Origin: Novosphingobium sp. PhB165
GTDB taxonomy: Bacteria > Pseudomonadota > Alphaproteobacteria > Sphingomonadales > Sphingomonadaceae
DNA length: 64,000 nucleotides
Assembly (NCBI RefSeq): GCF_004341845.1
Contig: NZ_SLVB01000014.1
Location: forward strand, 1 to 64,000
Direction of reading: 5' to 3'
Below, piece by piece: positions 53,363-60,666 of this stretch; the stretch's first letter is position 1; the number at the start of each line of letters is the position of its first letter. The notes beneath the pieces are model-generated. The model saw nothing but the letters and a program-made list of their open reading frames with translations, searched no databases and was not told the DNA's origin. A program made the translations under genes and the position numbers.

Positions 53363-55818
53363 CAGAAGTTCACCGTAATGCGGCCATAATAATAGCCTCC
53401 GTTGAAACCATAGGCTGCGTAAGTGAGCGGCCCTCCCCAAACGAGGGAGCTGTTCACGTATGTGGTCGTGCCGGGGACGAAGGGCGGATCGGGTGGTCGC
53501 TTGTTGAACAGATTGTTCGCGCCGATTGCGAACTGGACGCCTCTTGCCAGTTCGTAGCCCAGTTCCAGATCGGTGATCGCCGCCGTGTCGATGTGAGTGG
53601 GGTAGTACGTCGTGAGGTCGGCTGAGGCATAGCTGGAGGCGGGGCCATAGATCGTCTCACGCAAGTTCACGCTGAGCGCGCCGCTGGTGAACAGGGCGCC
53701 AAGGCCGATCTTGAACTTGGGTGAGGCCGTCTCGATGTCACCGCGCGCTTGCGGTGTGAAGACGCCGGCCGGAAGGCGATCGCGGGTGACTTTCGTCCGG
53801 TTGTAGTTGGCGTCCAGTGTCCAGTCGATGCGGCTGGCATCGAACCGGGTGGATGTCGCCAGCGAGAGATCAACGCCGCGGGTGCGTGTGTCGATCGCAT
53901 TGGCGAAAGTACTGGCCGCGACGTAAGTCGAGCCCGGATCGATCACATTGCCGTGTGCGGCGATCGCATCGAGCACGTTCTGGTCGATGATCGTCGTGCC
54001 CGACTTGCCGAGCAGGTTGCCGGTGGAGGTGATCCGGTTGCGGATCCGGATCTGGTACGCGTCCAGCGTGATCGTCAGCGACGAGGTCGGCGTGGCGACA
54101 AGGCCTGCCGAGAAGTTGGTGGATTTCTCCGCCTTGAGCGGCTGGAAGCCCAGCAGTGCCGCCGCCGCAGAGTTCGCGGGCAGTTGGACGACCGCTGTCG
54201 TGGGCGACACTTGCGTTGCCGAATAGAAGGATTCGCCAAGCGTCGGGGCGCGGAAGCCGGTGCTGGCCGTGCCGCGCAGGGCGAAGGCGGGTGAGATGTC
54301 GTAGCGGGTGGTCAGCTTGCCTATCGCGGTGCTGCCGAAGTCGCTGTAGTGCTCGAAGCGACCGGCCACATCCACGGTCCAGGCGTCCACGGGGTTGGCC
54401 GAGATGTCCACATAGCCTGCCCCGGATTGGCGGCTGTTATGACCTGCGTCGGTAGACTGGAAACCGGGGAAGGACTGCCCGCCCTCCTTGTAGGTGGAGG
54501 CGTCGTCGCCCGCCTCGATAGCGTAAGTGTCGCGCCGATACTCGCCGCCGAAGGCCAGATTGAGTGGCTTGTCGAACCCGACGTCGATCTCGCGCGAGAT
54601 ATCGAGATTGCCGGTGAACTGCGTTGCGGTGAAGGCGCCGTCATAGAAATCGCGCGGGGTGAAGCCGGTGTCGGCATAGAGCGAGGCATTGGCCGAGTTG
54701 AGTGTGCTTATGCGCACCTTGTTCCGGCCATAGGTACCGCTCAGGTCCCATCGCCAGGCTCCCGCGTTATTCCTTATTCCACCGGTGAAGGAGTAATCGT
54801 CCTCCTCCAGGCCCATGAAGGGTGTGAAGCCATCAGGAAAGGGCAGGGTGGTGACGCCGTCCACGGTTCGCGAAACGCGATTGGGCAATCGGTATTGCTC
54901 TACCGCCCGCGCCGTGCGCCGTCCGTAACTGCCGAAGCTGTAGAGTTCTGCGCCTCCCAGATCGTAGCCGGCGTTGTAGACGCCTGTCGTCAGCCGGGAG
55001 CGTGCATCGCCATAGATCCCGTTGAGGCGCGGAAAGCCGGGAATCGATGCCCAGCTTGCGGGCAATCCCGCCAATAGGGTGCCGTCGCTGTTGGAGATGC
55101 GCTTGTCGCCGCCGCCGCGTTGACTGAAGTCGTGAAAGCGGTGGAACAGCGTCAGGTCGAAATAGCCGCGCTCGCCTATCGGCAGTGCGATCCGCCCCGA
55201 TGCGCCGAAGGTCTCGCCATCTCCGTGATAGTATTGTCCCGCCGTAGCCGAAGCCTGACCGCCTTCGCTGTCCGACTTGAGGATTATGTTGATGACCCCG
55301 GCGATTGCGTCGGAACCGTACTGGGCGGCGGCGCCGTCCTGAAGGACTTCGATCCGCTCGATGGCCGCAGGAGGAATGAGATCGAGATCGGGGGCCGCGC
55401 CTCCCTGATAGGGCCCGGCAGAGACTTGCAGGTTGGCGCTGGGATGGCGGCGTTTGCCGTTCACGAGAATGAGCGTGTGGTTGGGGCTGAGGCCGCGCAG
55501 CCGCGCCGTCAGCGTGAGGTTGGCCGCGTCCCCGCCGAAAGCCTGGGCGGTGAAGGAAGGAACGATCTGCGTGAGGGCCTGACTGAGGGAGGGCTGCCCC
55601 ACCCGGGCCAGCGTGTCCGCGTCCAACACCTGAATGGGGGCGGCACTGTCGGCGGCCTTGAGACCGGTCTGGCGAGTGCCGGTCACGATGATCGCATTGG
55701 CGGTTCCGCCGCTGTCATCCGATGGTGCGGCAGACTGTGCCTCTGCCCGGATCGGCATGGTCATGAACAACGCGAGTAACGAAGCGCCTGCAAGGCGGCC
55801 TGCAACGATGTGGTTCAC
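53362..55818 (-). CDS. TonB-dependent receptor of the amine-oxidase operon
   Basis: An 818-residue outer-membrane receptor. The signal peptide is about 1-28 (ending AEAQ). A TonB-box region NAIIVTGTRQTGLKAADSA is followed by a plug with RGLSPNHTLILVNGKRRH and IERIEVLQDGAAAQYGSDAIAGVINI. The barrel ends in YYYGRITVNF. AGGGGGAAA lies just before the ATG. It is related to the receptors at 48579 and 60667. It leads a three-gene minus-strand operon with the amine oxidase and RidA-like genes and is divergent from a binding-lipoprotein operon across a 446-bp AT-rich gap, so the two units probably serve one substrate class. Confidence 0.93.
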   Translation of the reverse strand: MNHIVAGRLAGASLLALFMTMPIRAEAQSAAPSDDSGGTANAIIVTGTRQTGLKAADSAAPIQVLDADTLARVGQPSLSQALTQIVPSFTAQAFGGDAANLTLTARLRGLSPNHTLILVNGKRRHPSANLQVSAGPYQGGAAPDLDLIPPAAIERIEVLQDGAAAQYGSDAIAGVINIILKSDSEGGQASATAGQYYHGDGETFGASGRIALPIGERGYFDLTLFHRFHDFSQRGGGDKRISNSDGTLLAGLPASWASIPGFPRLNGIYGDARSRLTTGVYNAGYDLGGAELYSFGSYGRRTARAVEQYRLPNRVSRTVDGVTTLPFPDGFTPFMGLEEDDYSFTGGIRNNAGAWRWDLSGTYGRNKVRISTLNSANASLYADTGFTPRDFYDGAFTATQFTGNLDISREIDVGFDKPLNLAFGGEYRRDTYAIEAGDDASTYKEGGQSFPGFQSTDAGHNSRQSGAGYVDISANPVDAWTVDVAGRFEHYSDFGSTAIGKLTTRYDISPAFALRGTASTGFRAPTLGESFYSATQVSPTTAVVQLPANSAAAALLGFQPLKAEKSTNFSAGLVATPTSSLTITLDAYQIRIRNRITSTGNLLGKSGTTIIDQNVLDAIAAHGNVIDPGSTYVAASTFANAIDTRTRGVDLSLATSTRFDASRIDWTLDANYNRTKVTRDRLPAGVFTPQARGDIETASPKFKIGLGALFTSGALSVNLRETIYGPASSYASADLTTYYPTHIDTAAITDLELGYELARGVQFAIGANNLFNKRPPDPPFVPGTTTYVNSSLVWGGPLTYAAYGFNGGYYYGRITVNF

Positions 55819-56264
55819 TGTTTCCCCCTTATATCTCGAAATCGAGATGTGCGCCGAACCGGGTCCGGCTTCGAAACGTCATCGAAATTTGATGCGTCGT
55901 AACAATTGGTTAGGGGGATGTTCCGCGAATGGCAGATGTAGATATTCTTCATCTCTCCAAATAATAGATTTAATGATGAGAATATTAAATGAACATATTT
56001 CCGCGAGGTATTTCAGTTCATTATTTGTTTATCGCGCGATGTGCTAAATTCCGTGATTCTCTAAGAACCCGATATTGAGGATGCAAATAGATTGGAGCCG
56101 AGTGATAGCCAATTGAGAAGTTCAAAACAGGTTGATCGACTTGCTAATAAGACCGTCGCGCGCCGTTCGGGGTGGTGTATCGCGCAGAATTGAAGATGCT
56201 CAACAGGCGTGAAGCAGAACTCATTTGTCGCCGTGCAACCGTCTGATCAGAACCTGAAGGTCAA
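55819..56264. promoter_or_regulatory. Divergent AT-rich promoter region
   Basis: No gene was found. It holds the perfect dyad ATCTCG-AAAT-CGAGAT at 55833-55848, just upstream of the TBDR ribosome site. A short symmetrical TAACAATTGGTTA lies at 55900-55912 and a CAATTGAG half-site at 56110-56117. The last two resemble halves of the 19-bp operator seen elsewhere, but spacing differs and neither is a full match. Confidence 0.45.
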
Positions 56265-57287
56265 ATGGCTATAGGAAAGTCTTCGTCGGCGATGATCAAG
56301 GACTGCATCAATCTCGATCGTCGTTCGGTTCTTCGGGGCAGCGCGGGTGTTCTCGTCGCCGGCCTTGTCGGCTGTTCGGGAGGGGCGAAGGACGCGGGCG
56401 GGCTGCGCGTCTCTATCACCGGCAAGGGCGAGGGCGACGTGCGTCTCCTCTTTCAGCATGCCGGGCTGAAACCGGACTTCCCGATCAGCTATTCGGAGTT
56501 CCAGTCAGGGCACCTCGTCGTCGAGGCGTTCAACGCCGGTTCGCTCGATTTCGGCGGAACCAGCGAGATACCGCCGGTTTTCGCGGCCGCTTCGACAATC
56601 CAGAGCTTCCGCCAGATCGCCGTCAACCATGGCGATGTCAACAATCAGGTCGTGCTCGTGCCGGCTGGTTCACCGATCCGCGACCTGAGCGGCCTGAAGG
56701 GCAAGCGCGTAGGGTACGTAAGGGCAACGACCTCGCAATACTTCCTGATCCGGATGTTGGCCTCCGTCGGATTGAAATGGTCCGACATCGACCCGATCGC
56801 GATGACGGTCTCGGACGGCGCTGCGGCCTTTTCGCGCGGCTCGCTCGACGCCTGGGCCATCTACGGTTTCCCCATACAGCGCGCGCTTGCCACCGAGGGC
56901 GCGCGCATTCTCAAGACCGCGCTGGGTTTCCTGTCGGGAAATTACATCATCTGCGCACACGAACAGGCGCTGGCAGATCGCGAAAAGTCCGCACAGATCG
57001 AGGCTTACCTTAGATTGCTGCAAAAAGGCTATGTCTGGGCGGCGCAGAATCGCGATCGCTGGGCCGAGATCATTGCCGGCGAGATCGGCGTGCCGCCGGA
57101 ATATGTGCACGATCAGTTTCGGCGGCAGAGCGCGACCTATTCGCTGCGCCCAGTCACGCCGAGCGCCATCGCGTCGCAGCAGGCGGTCGCGGACGTATTC
57201 AGCGATGCCGGGCTCATTCCCAGCCATGTCGACGTCCGCCCGCTCTGGATCGACCGTTTCAACAGCATGATCGCGAAGGAGGCCTGA
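56265..57287 (+). CDS. Sulfonate/nitrate-type substrate-binding lipoprotein
   Basis: A 340-residue SsuA-like binding protein. The leader contains RRSVLRG and a lipobox LVGC (Cys37), pointing to a lipid-anchored protein, possibly Tat-exported. Segments PDFPISYSEFQSGHLVVEAFNAGSLDFGGTSEIPPVFAAAS, GLKGKRVGYVRATTSQYFLIR and WAIYGFPIQRALATEGARIL follow the family order. ATG 56265 is used; ATG 56292 is nine codons in. The stop is directly followed by the ATG of the flavoprotein gene (TGAATG). No permease or ATPase is nearby, so it probably uses the SsuBC-type transporter at 40.6-42.3 kb. Confidence 0.9.
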   Translation: MAIGKSSSAMIKDCINLDRRSVLRGSAGVLVAGLVGCSGGAKDAGGLRVSITGKGEGDVRLLFQHAGLKPDFPISYSEFQSGHLVVEAFNAGSLDFGGTSEIPPVFAAASTIQSFRQIAVNHGDVNNQVVLVPAGSPIRDLSGLKGKRVGYVRATTSQYFLIRMLASVGLKWSDIDPIAMTVSDGAAAFSRGSLDAWAIYGFPIQRALATEGARILKTALGFLSGNYIICAHEQALADREKSAQIEAYLRLLQKGYVWAAQNRDRWAEIIAGEIGVPPEYVHDQFRRQSATYSLRPVTPSAIASQQAVADVFSDAGLIPSHVDVRPLWIDRFNSMIAKEA

Positions 57288-58490
57288 ATGGCCAGCCAAG
57301 TTACGCTTGCGTCCCGAGATGTTGCTGCTGCACCCGGCCTTGTTTCGCCGAGCGACAGGGACCTGAACCGGATTACCGCAGCGCTCGCCGCCACGGCGGA
57401 GCAGTACGACCGTTCAGGCGAATTCCCGCGCGCGAACTTCGACTTGCTAGCGCGGGAGAACCTGATCGGCCTAACCGTAGACCGCAATCTGGGCGGCGGG
57501 GGTGGCGGCTATGTCGAGGCAATTCGCCTGCTGGGCGCGGTGGCAAAGGGCGAACCATCGACAGCCCTTATCCTGTTCATGACTTATGCGTTTCACGCCG
57601 CGCCGGAAAAGACCGAGCGCTGGCCGCGCGCGCTGTATGAGCAACTGGCCCGCGAGGCGGTCGCGGGCCGGGGCCTTATCGGCACGTTCCGCGTGGAGCC
57701 CGAGCTTGGCACGCCGGTGCGGGGCGGCTTGCCCAAGACCGTCGCGCGCCGGACGGCGGAAGGCTGGCGGATCAGCGGCGAGAAGATCTATTCGACAGGC
57801 TCGACCGGGCTCGATTGGTTCGCGGTATGGGCAAGGACTGACGACGGCGAACCGCTGGTCGGCAGTTTCCTGGTGGCACCGGGCACGCCGGGCATCACGA
57901 TCGAACCGGAATGGGATCACCTGGGCATGCGGGCGACCGTCAGCCACAAAGTCGTCTTCGACGATGTCCTCACACCGATCGGCCATGCGGTGGACGTGCG
58001 AAGACCCGAGGAATGGGCGCCGCGCCCGGGAAGCGGCGAAGGCAGCCGTCAGGCGCTATGGAATGCTTTGGCGATCGCGGCGATTTATGACGGCGTGGCC
58101 CGCTCCGCACGCGACTGGCTTGCCCGTTATCTGAACGAGCGGGTGCCGACCAATCTGGGCGCTGCGCTGGCGACGCTGCCTCGCGTCCAGGAGAAGTTCG
58201 GCGAGATCGAGGCGCGGCTCTATGCCAACCGCGTGCTGATCGACAATGCCGCCGCCGCAGCGGACCGGGGCGAACTGCCCTCTCCCGCCGAGGCGAACCT
58301 CATCAAGCACATTGCCAACGCCAATGCGATCGAGGCGGTTGCCATCGGTCTGGAACTGACCGGCAATCCGGGCATCAGCCGCCGCAATCCCCTCGAACGC
58401 CATTACCGCGATGTGTTGTGCAGCCGCATTCACTCGCCACAAGCGGATACGGTGCTGGTGGCGGCTGGCCGCGCCGGACTGGGGAACTGA
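57288..58490 (+). CDS. Acyl-CoA-dehydrogenase-fold flavoprotein, SfnB/DszC-like
   Basis: A 400-residue protein of the acyl-CoA dehydrogenase fold. It has the N-terminal helical domain, LIGLTVDRNLGGGGGGYVEAIRLLGAVAKG, the beta-domain with GWRISGEKIYSTGSTGLDWFAVWART, and HLGMRATVSHKVVFDDV. The catalytic base of true acyl-CoA dehydrogenases is not evident, and the sequence resembles desulfurisation-type members (DszC, SfnB) that act as FMN-dependent oxygenases. Directly adjacent to the binding-protein gene, it is the probable desulfonating or oxidising enzyme for that import route. An ordinary acyl-CoA dehydrogenase is less likely in this setting. Confidence 0.82.
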   Translation: MASQVTLASRDVAAAPGLVSPSDRDLNRITAALAATAEQYDRSGEFPRANFDLLARENLIGLTVDRNLGGGGGGYVEAIRLLGAVAKGEPSTALILFMTYAFHAAPEKTERWPRALYEQLAREAVAGRGLIGTFRVEPELGTPVRGGLPKTVARRTAEGWRISGEKIYSTGSTGLDWFAVWARTDDGEPLVGSFLVAPGTPGITIEPEWDHLGMRATVSHKVVFDDVLTPIGHAVDVRRPEEWAPRPGSGEGSRQALWNALAIAAIYDGVARSARDWLARYLNERVPTNLGAALATLPRVQEKFGEIEARLYANRVLIDNAAAAADRGELPSPAEANLIKHIANANAIEAVAIGLELTGNPGISRRNPLERHYRDVLCSRIHSPQADTVLVAAGRAGLGN

Positions 58491-58494
58491 TCCG

Positions 58495-59439
58495 ATGTCG
58501 CTCGTAATAGCCAGCCAGCTCGATCGCGATTTCAACGAGGGTCTTGCCCGCCATCCCTCTCGCCCGACAATCGTGGGTGTCGCGGAGGAAGAACCCTGGG
58601 CGGCGGCACATGATGCCGATGTGCTTCTGGTCGTCCCCTCTCCGACGTGGAAGCGCCGTCCCGCCCCGCGCCCAGACATCTGGCCCGGACGGCTCAAATG
58701 GGTCTACAGCGGCTCGGCCGGGATCGACTTCTATCCAGATTGGCTGCTCGATGCACCGCTCGTTACTTGCGGGCGGGGCGTGGCATCCGACGAGATCGCC
58801 GATTATGTGATCGCGGCCATCTATGCCCAGGCGAAAGATCTGGAGGCCGCCACCGTTCGTTCGCGAGACGATTGGGGTCCAAGGGTACTGGGGCAGGTTT
58901 CGGGCACGACGATCGGCATTGTCGGACTGGGCGCGATCGGCACGGCGGTCGCTCTGCGCGGCGCAGCGCTGGGTGCGCATGTGATTGCCGTCCGGCGCTC
59001 GGGCGTTGAGCCGGGGATTGCCGGTGTGGAATTGGTGCCGAGCCTGGCCGAACTGGCGTCACGCTCGGACCACATCGTCCTCGCGCTTCCCGCCACGAGC
59101 GAGACGAGAGCGCTGGTTGGTGCGGAGTTTCTCTCACATGTCCGGCCTCATGCCCACTTGATCAACGTTGCCCGCGGATCGGTGGTTGATCAGGAGGCGC
59201 TGCTGGATGCGCTGGACGCCGGCCGGCTTGGATTCGCGACGCTGGACGTGACCGAACCGGAGCCGCTTCCAGCCGGTCACCGCCTTTACACGCATCCATG
59301 CGTTCGCCTGACGCCGCACATTTCCAGCAACTACCTGCGGGTCCGTCATCGCCTGCTGGAGAAGGTACACGAAGATCTCAGCCGCTACTTACGCGGCGAG
59401 CAGCCCCGCGACGTCGTCGATCGCGACCGGGGCTACTGA
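58495..59439 (+). CDS. D-2-hydroxyacid dehydrogenase
   Basis: A 314-residue NAD(P)-dependent D-isomer-specific 2-hydroxyacid dehydrogenase. The Rossmann motif is GLGAIG at 144-149. The catalytic trio is Arg227 (LINVARGSVVDQEALL), Glu255 (DVTEPEPLP) and His275 (RLTPHISSNY). The N-terminal part (residues 1-100) is shorter and more divergent than in phosphoglycerate dehydrogenases. ATG 58495 lies 4 bp after the flavoprotein stop; the frame is open back to 58411 inside that gene. It would reduce or oxidise a 2-oxo/2-hydroxy acid, perhaps the carbon skeleton left after desulfonation. Confidence 0.88.
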   Translation: MSLVIASQLDRDFNEGLARHPSRPTIVGVAEEEPWAAAHDADVLLVVPSPTWKRRPAPRPDIWPGRLKWVYSGSAGIDFYPDWLLDAPLVTCGRGVASDEIADYVIAAIYAQAKDLEAATVRSRDDWGPRVLGQVSGTTIGIVGLGAIGTAVALRGAALGAHVIAVRRSGVEPGIAGVELVPSLAELASRSDHIVLALPATSETRALVGAEFLSHVRPHAHLINVARGSVVDQEALLDALDAGRLGFATLDVTEPEPLPAGHRLYTHPCVRLTPHISSNYLRVRHRLLEKVHEDLSRYLRGEQPRDVVDRDRGY

Positions 59440-59629
59440 ACGTGCTTTCGCGAACCGGAAGTCTGCTTTTTCAAATGAAATAGCGATATTTTTCAGCCGC
59501 ATGAAGTATCAGCAAGACCGATAGTTCCCTAGAGTTTCTCATTTGATCTTTTTCAGGTTCAATTGTTTCCTACATCCAATCGTCCATTCTTTGGGCACTA
59601 TACCATATCGCGCTGAGAGGAATTTCATC
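59440..59629. promoter_or_regulatory. Gap before the aldolase gene, possible promoter
   Basis: A 190-bp AT-richer gap that interrupts an otherwise tight operon. CTAGAGTTT at 59529-59537 matches the right end of operator sites 1 and 2 (GTAGAGTTTG), but the left half is missing. No hairpin terminator was seen. Confidence 0.35.
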
Positions 59630-60430
59630 ATGGCCACTGCCCTCGCAGACGACCGGATCGGCCGGCAGGACGTAATCGACACCGAGTGGAAAGTGCGCGT
59701 CGACCTTGCGGCCTTCTACCGGATCGCCGCGCTCCACCACTTCGACGACTTCCTCTACACGCACATTTCCGCGCGCGTGCCGGGCCCCGATCATCACTTC
59801 CTGATCAACCCGTTCGGCCTGATGTTCGACGAGATCACGGCGTCCAGCCTGGTGAAGGTGGACATCGACGGAAACATCATCGGCGAAAGCGAATATGGCA
59901 TCAACTATGCCGGTTACGTGATCCACTCGGCCATTCATGCGGCGCGGGACGATGCGCACTACATCGCGCATTTCCACACGCGCGACGGCATGGGAGCATC
60001 GGCGCATGCCGAGGGGCTGCTGCCGGTCAGCCAACGCGCGCTGATGATCATTCCGCAGCTGTCCTATCACGATTACGAAGGCGTCGCGCTGAACCTCGAC
60101 GAACGCGAGAGGCTGGTGCACGATCTTGGCACTACCAGCCAGATGCTGCTGCGCAACCACGGCACGCTGGCACTCGGCAGTACACCGGGTGAGGCGTGGA
60201 GCCGCATCTACCAGCTTGAGGCGGCCTGTTCCGCGCAAGTGGCGGCACTCGCCGGAGGGCGCGAACACGTCCTGATCGCTCCCGCAGCGGCGCAGGAAGA
60301 GGCACGGCAGCAACTCGCGGCGCGGCCGCCCGCGGCTGTTTCCAGAGAAGGACACAAGCCGCATCACCAGCTTGTCTGGGACGCGGTATTGCGCCGTGTC
60401 TCGCGGGATTCGCCCGGGTTCGATAGCTGA
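59630..60430 (+). CDS. Class II aldolase/adducin-family protein
   Basis: A 266-residue class II aldolase-fold enzyme. Zinc ligands are His114 and His116 (HYIAHFHTRDG) and His177 (LLRNHGTLALG). The DEITASSLVKVDIDGNII and NYAGYVIHSAIHAARDD segments fit the decarboxylase/dehydratase-like branch often found in catabolic clusters. Start at ATG 59630 with GAGAGG upstream; the frame is open from 59543. It could cleave or dehydrate a hydroxy-acid intermediate together with the preceding dehydrogenase. A hairpin 27 bp after the stop probably ends the transcript. Confidence 0.88.
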   Translation: MATALADDRIGRQDVIDTEWKVRVDLAAFYRIAALHHFDDFLYTHISARVPGPDHHFLINPFGLMFDEITASSLVKVDIDGNIIGESEYGINYAGYVIHSAIHAARDDAHYIAHFHTRDGMGASAHAEGLLPVSQRALMIIPQLSYHDYEGVALNLDERERLVHDLGTTSQMLLRNHGTLALGSTPGEAWSRIYQLEAACSAQVAALAGGREHVLIAPAAAQEEARQQLAARPPAAVSREGHKPHHQLVWDAVLRRVSRDSPGFDS

Positions 60431-60456
60431 CCTTTCGCCAGCGATGTTTCTGCCGG

Positions 60457-60483
60457 GCGCCCATCCCATGCGGGGATGGGCGC
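60457..60483 (+). terminator. Probable terminator after the aldolase gene
   Basis: A perfect 11-bp inverted repeat GCGCCCATCCC-ATGCG-GGGATGGGCGC followed by TCTCGCTTGTTGCTT, a weak T-rich tail. It lies 27 bp after the stop. Confidence 0.6.
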
Positions 60484-60561
60484 TCTCGCTTGTTGCTTCT
60501 CGAGGTGGGTTTGGCGGGTTCCTGTGGAGTGAATTCCAAGTAATTGTTTGCACCAGAAAAG

Positions 60562-60580
60562 CCGAACTACATCGATAAGA
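60562..60580 (+). promoter_or_regulatory. Degenerate match to the 19-bp operator
   Basis: CCGAACTACATCGATAAGA matches operator site 2 at 11 of 19 positions, mainly the AACTA-n-ATC core. It lies 87 bp before the TBDR start. It may be chance. Confidence 0.2.
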
Positions 60581-60666
60581 TCAATCAATTCGAACGCGTG
60601 AAAAGTTCATTGGAAGAGCTTTTCCGGTGCCCCTAGGCCGAGACGATCTCGATCAGAGGGGGCGAC

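Noticed and set aside
51887..53389. A 500-codon plus-strand open frame
   Set aside because: Complement of the FAD amine oxidase gene; no motifs of its own. The 420-codon minus-strand frame at 42830-44092 opposite the rhodanese gene is likewise a shadow.
55819..56264. AT-rich gap considered as a small RNA gene
   Set aside because: No conserved RNA structure or terminator hairpin with a T-run was visible; a promoter region explains it more simply.
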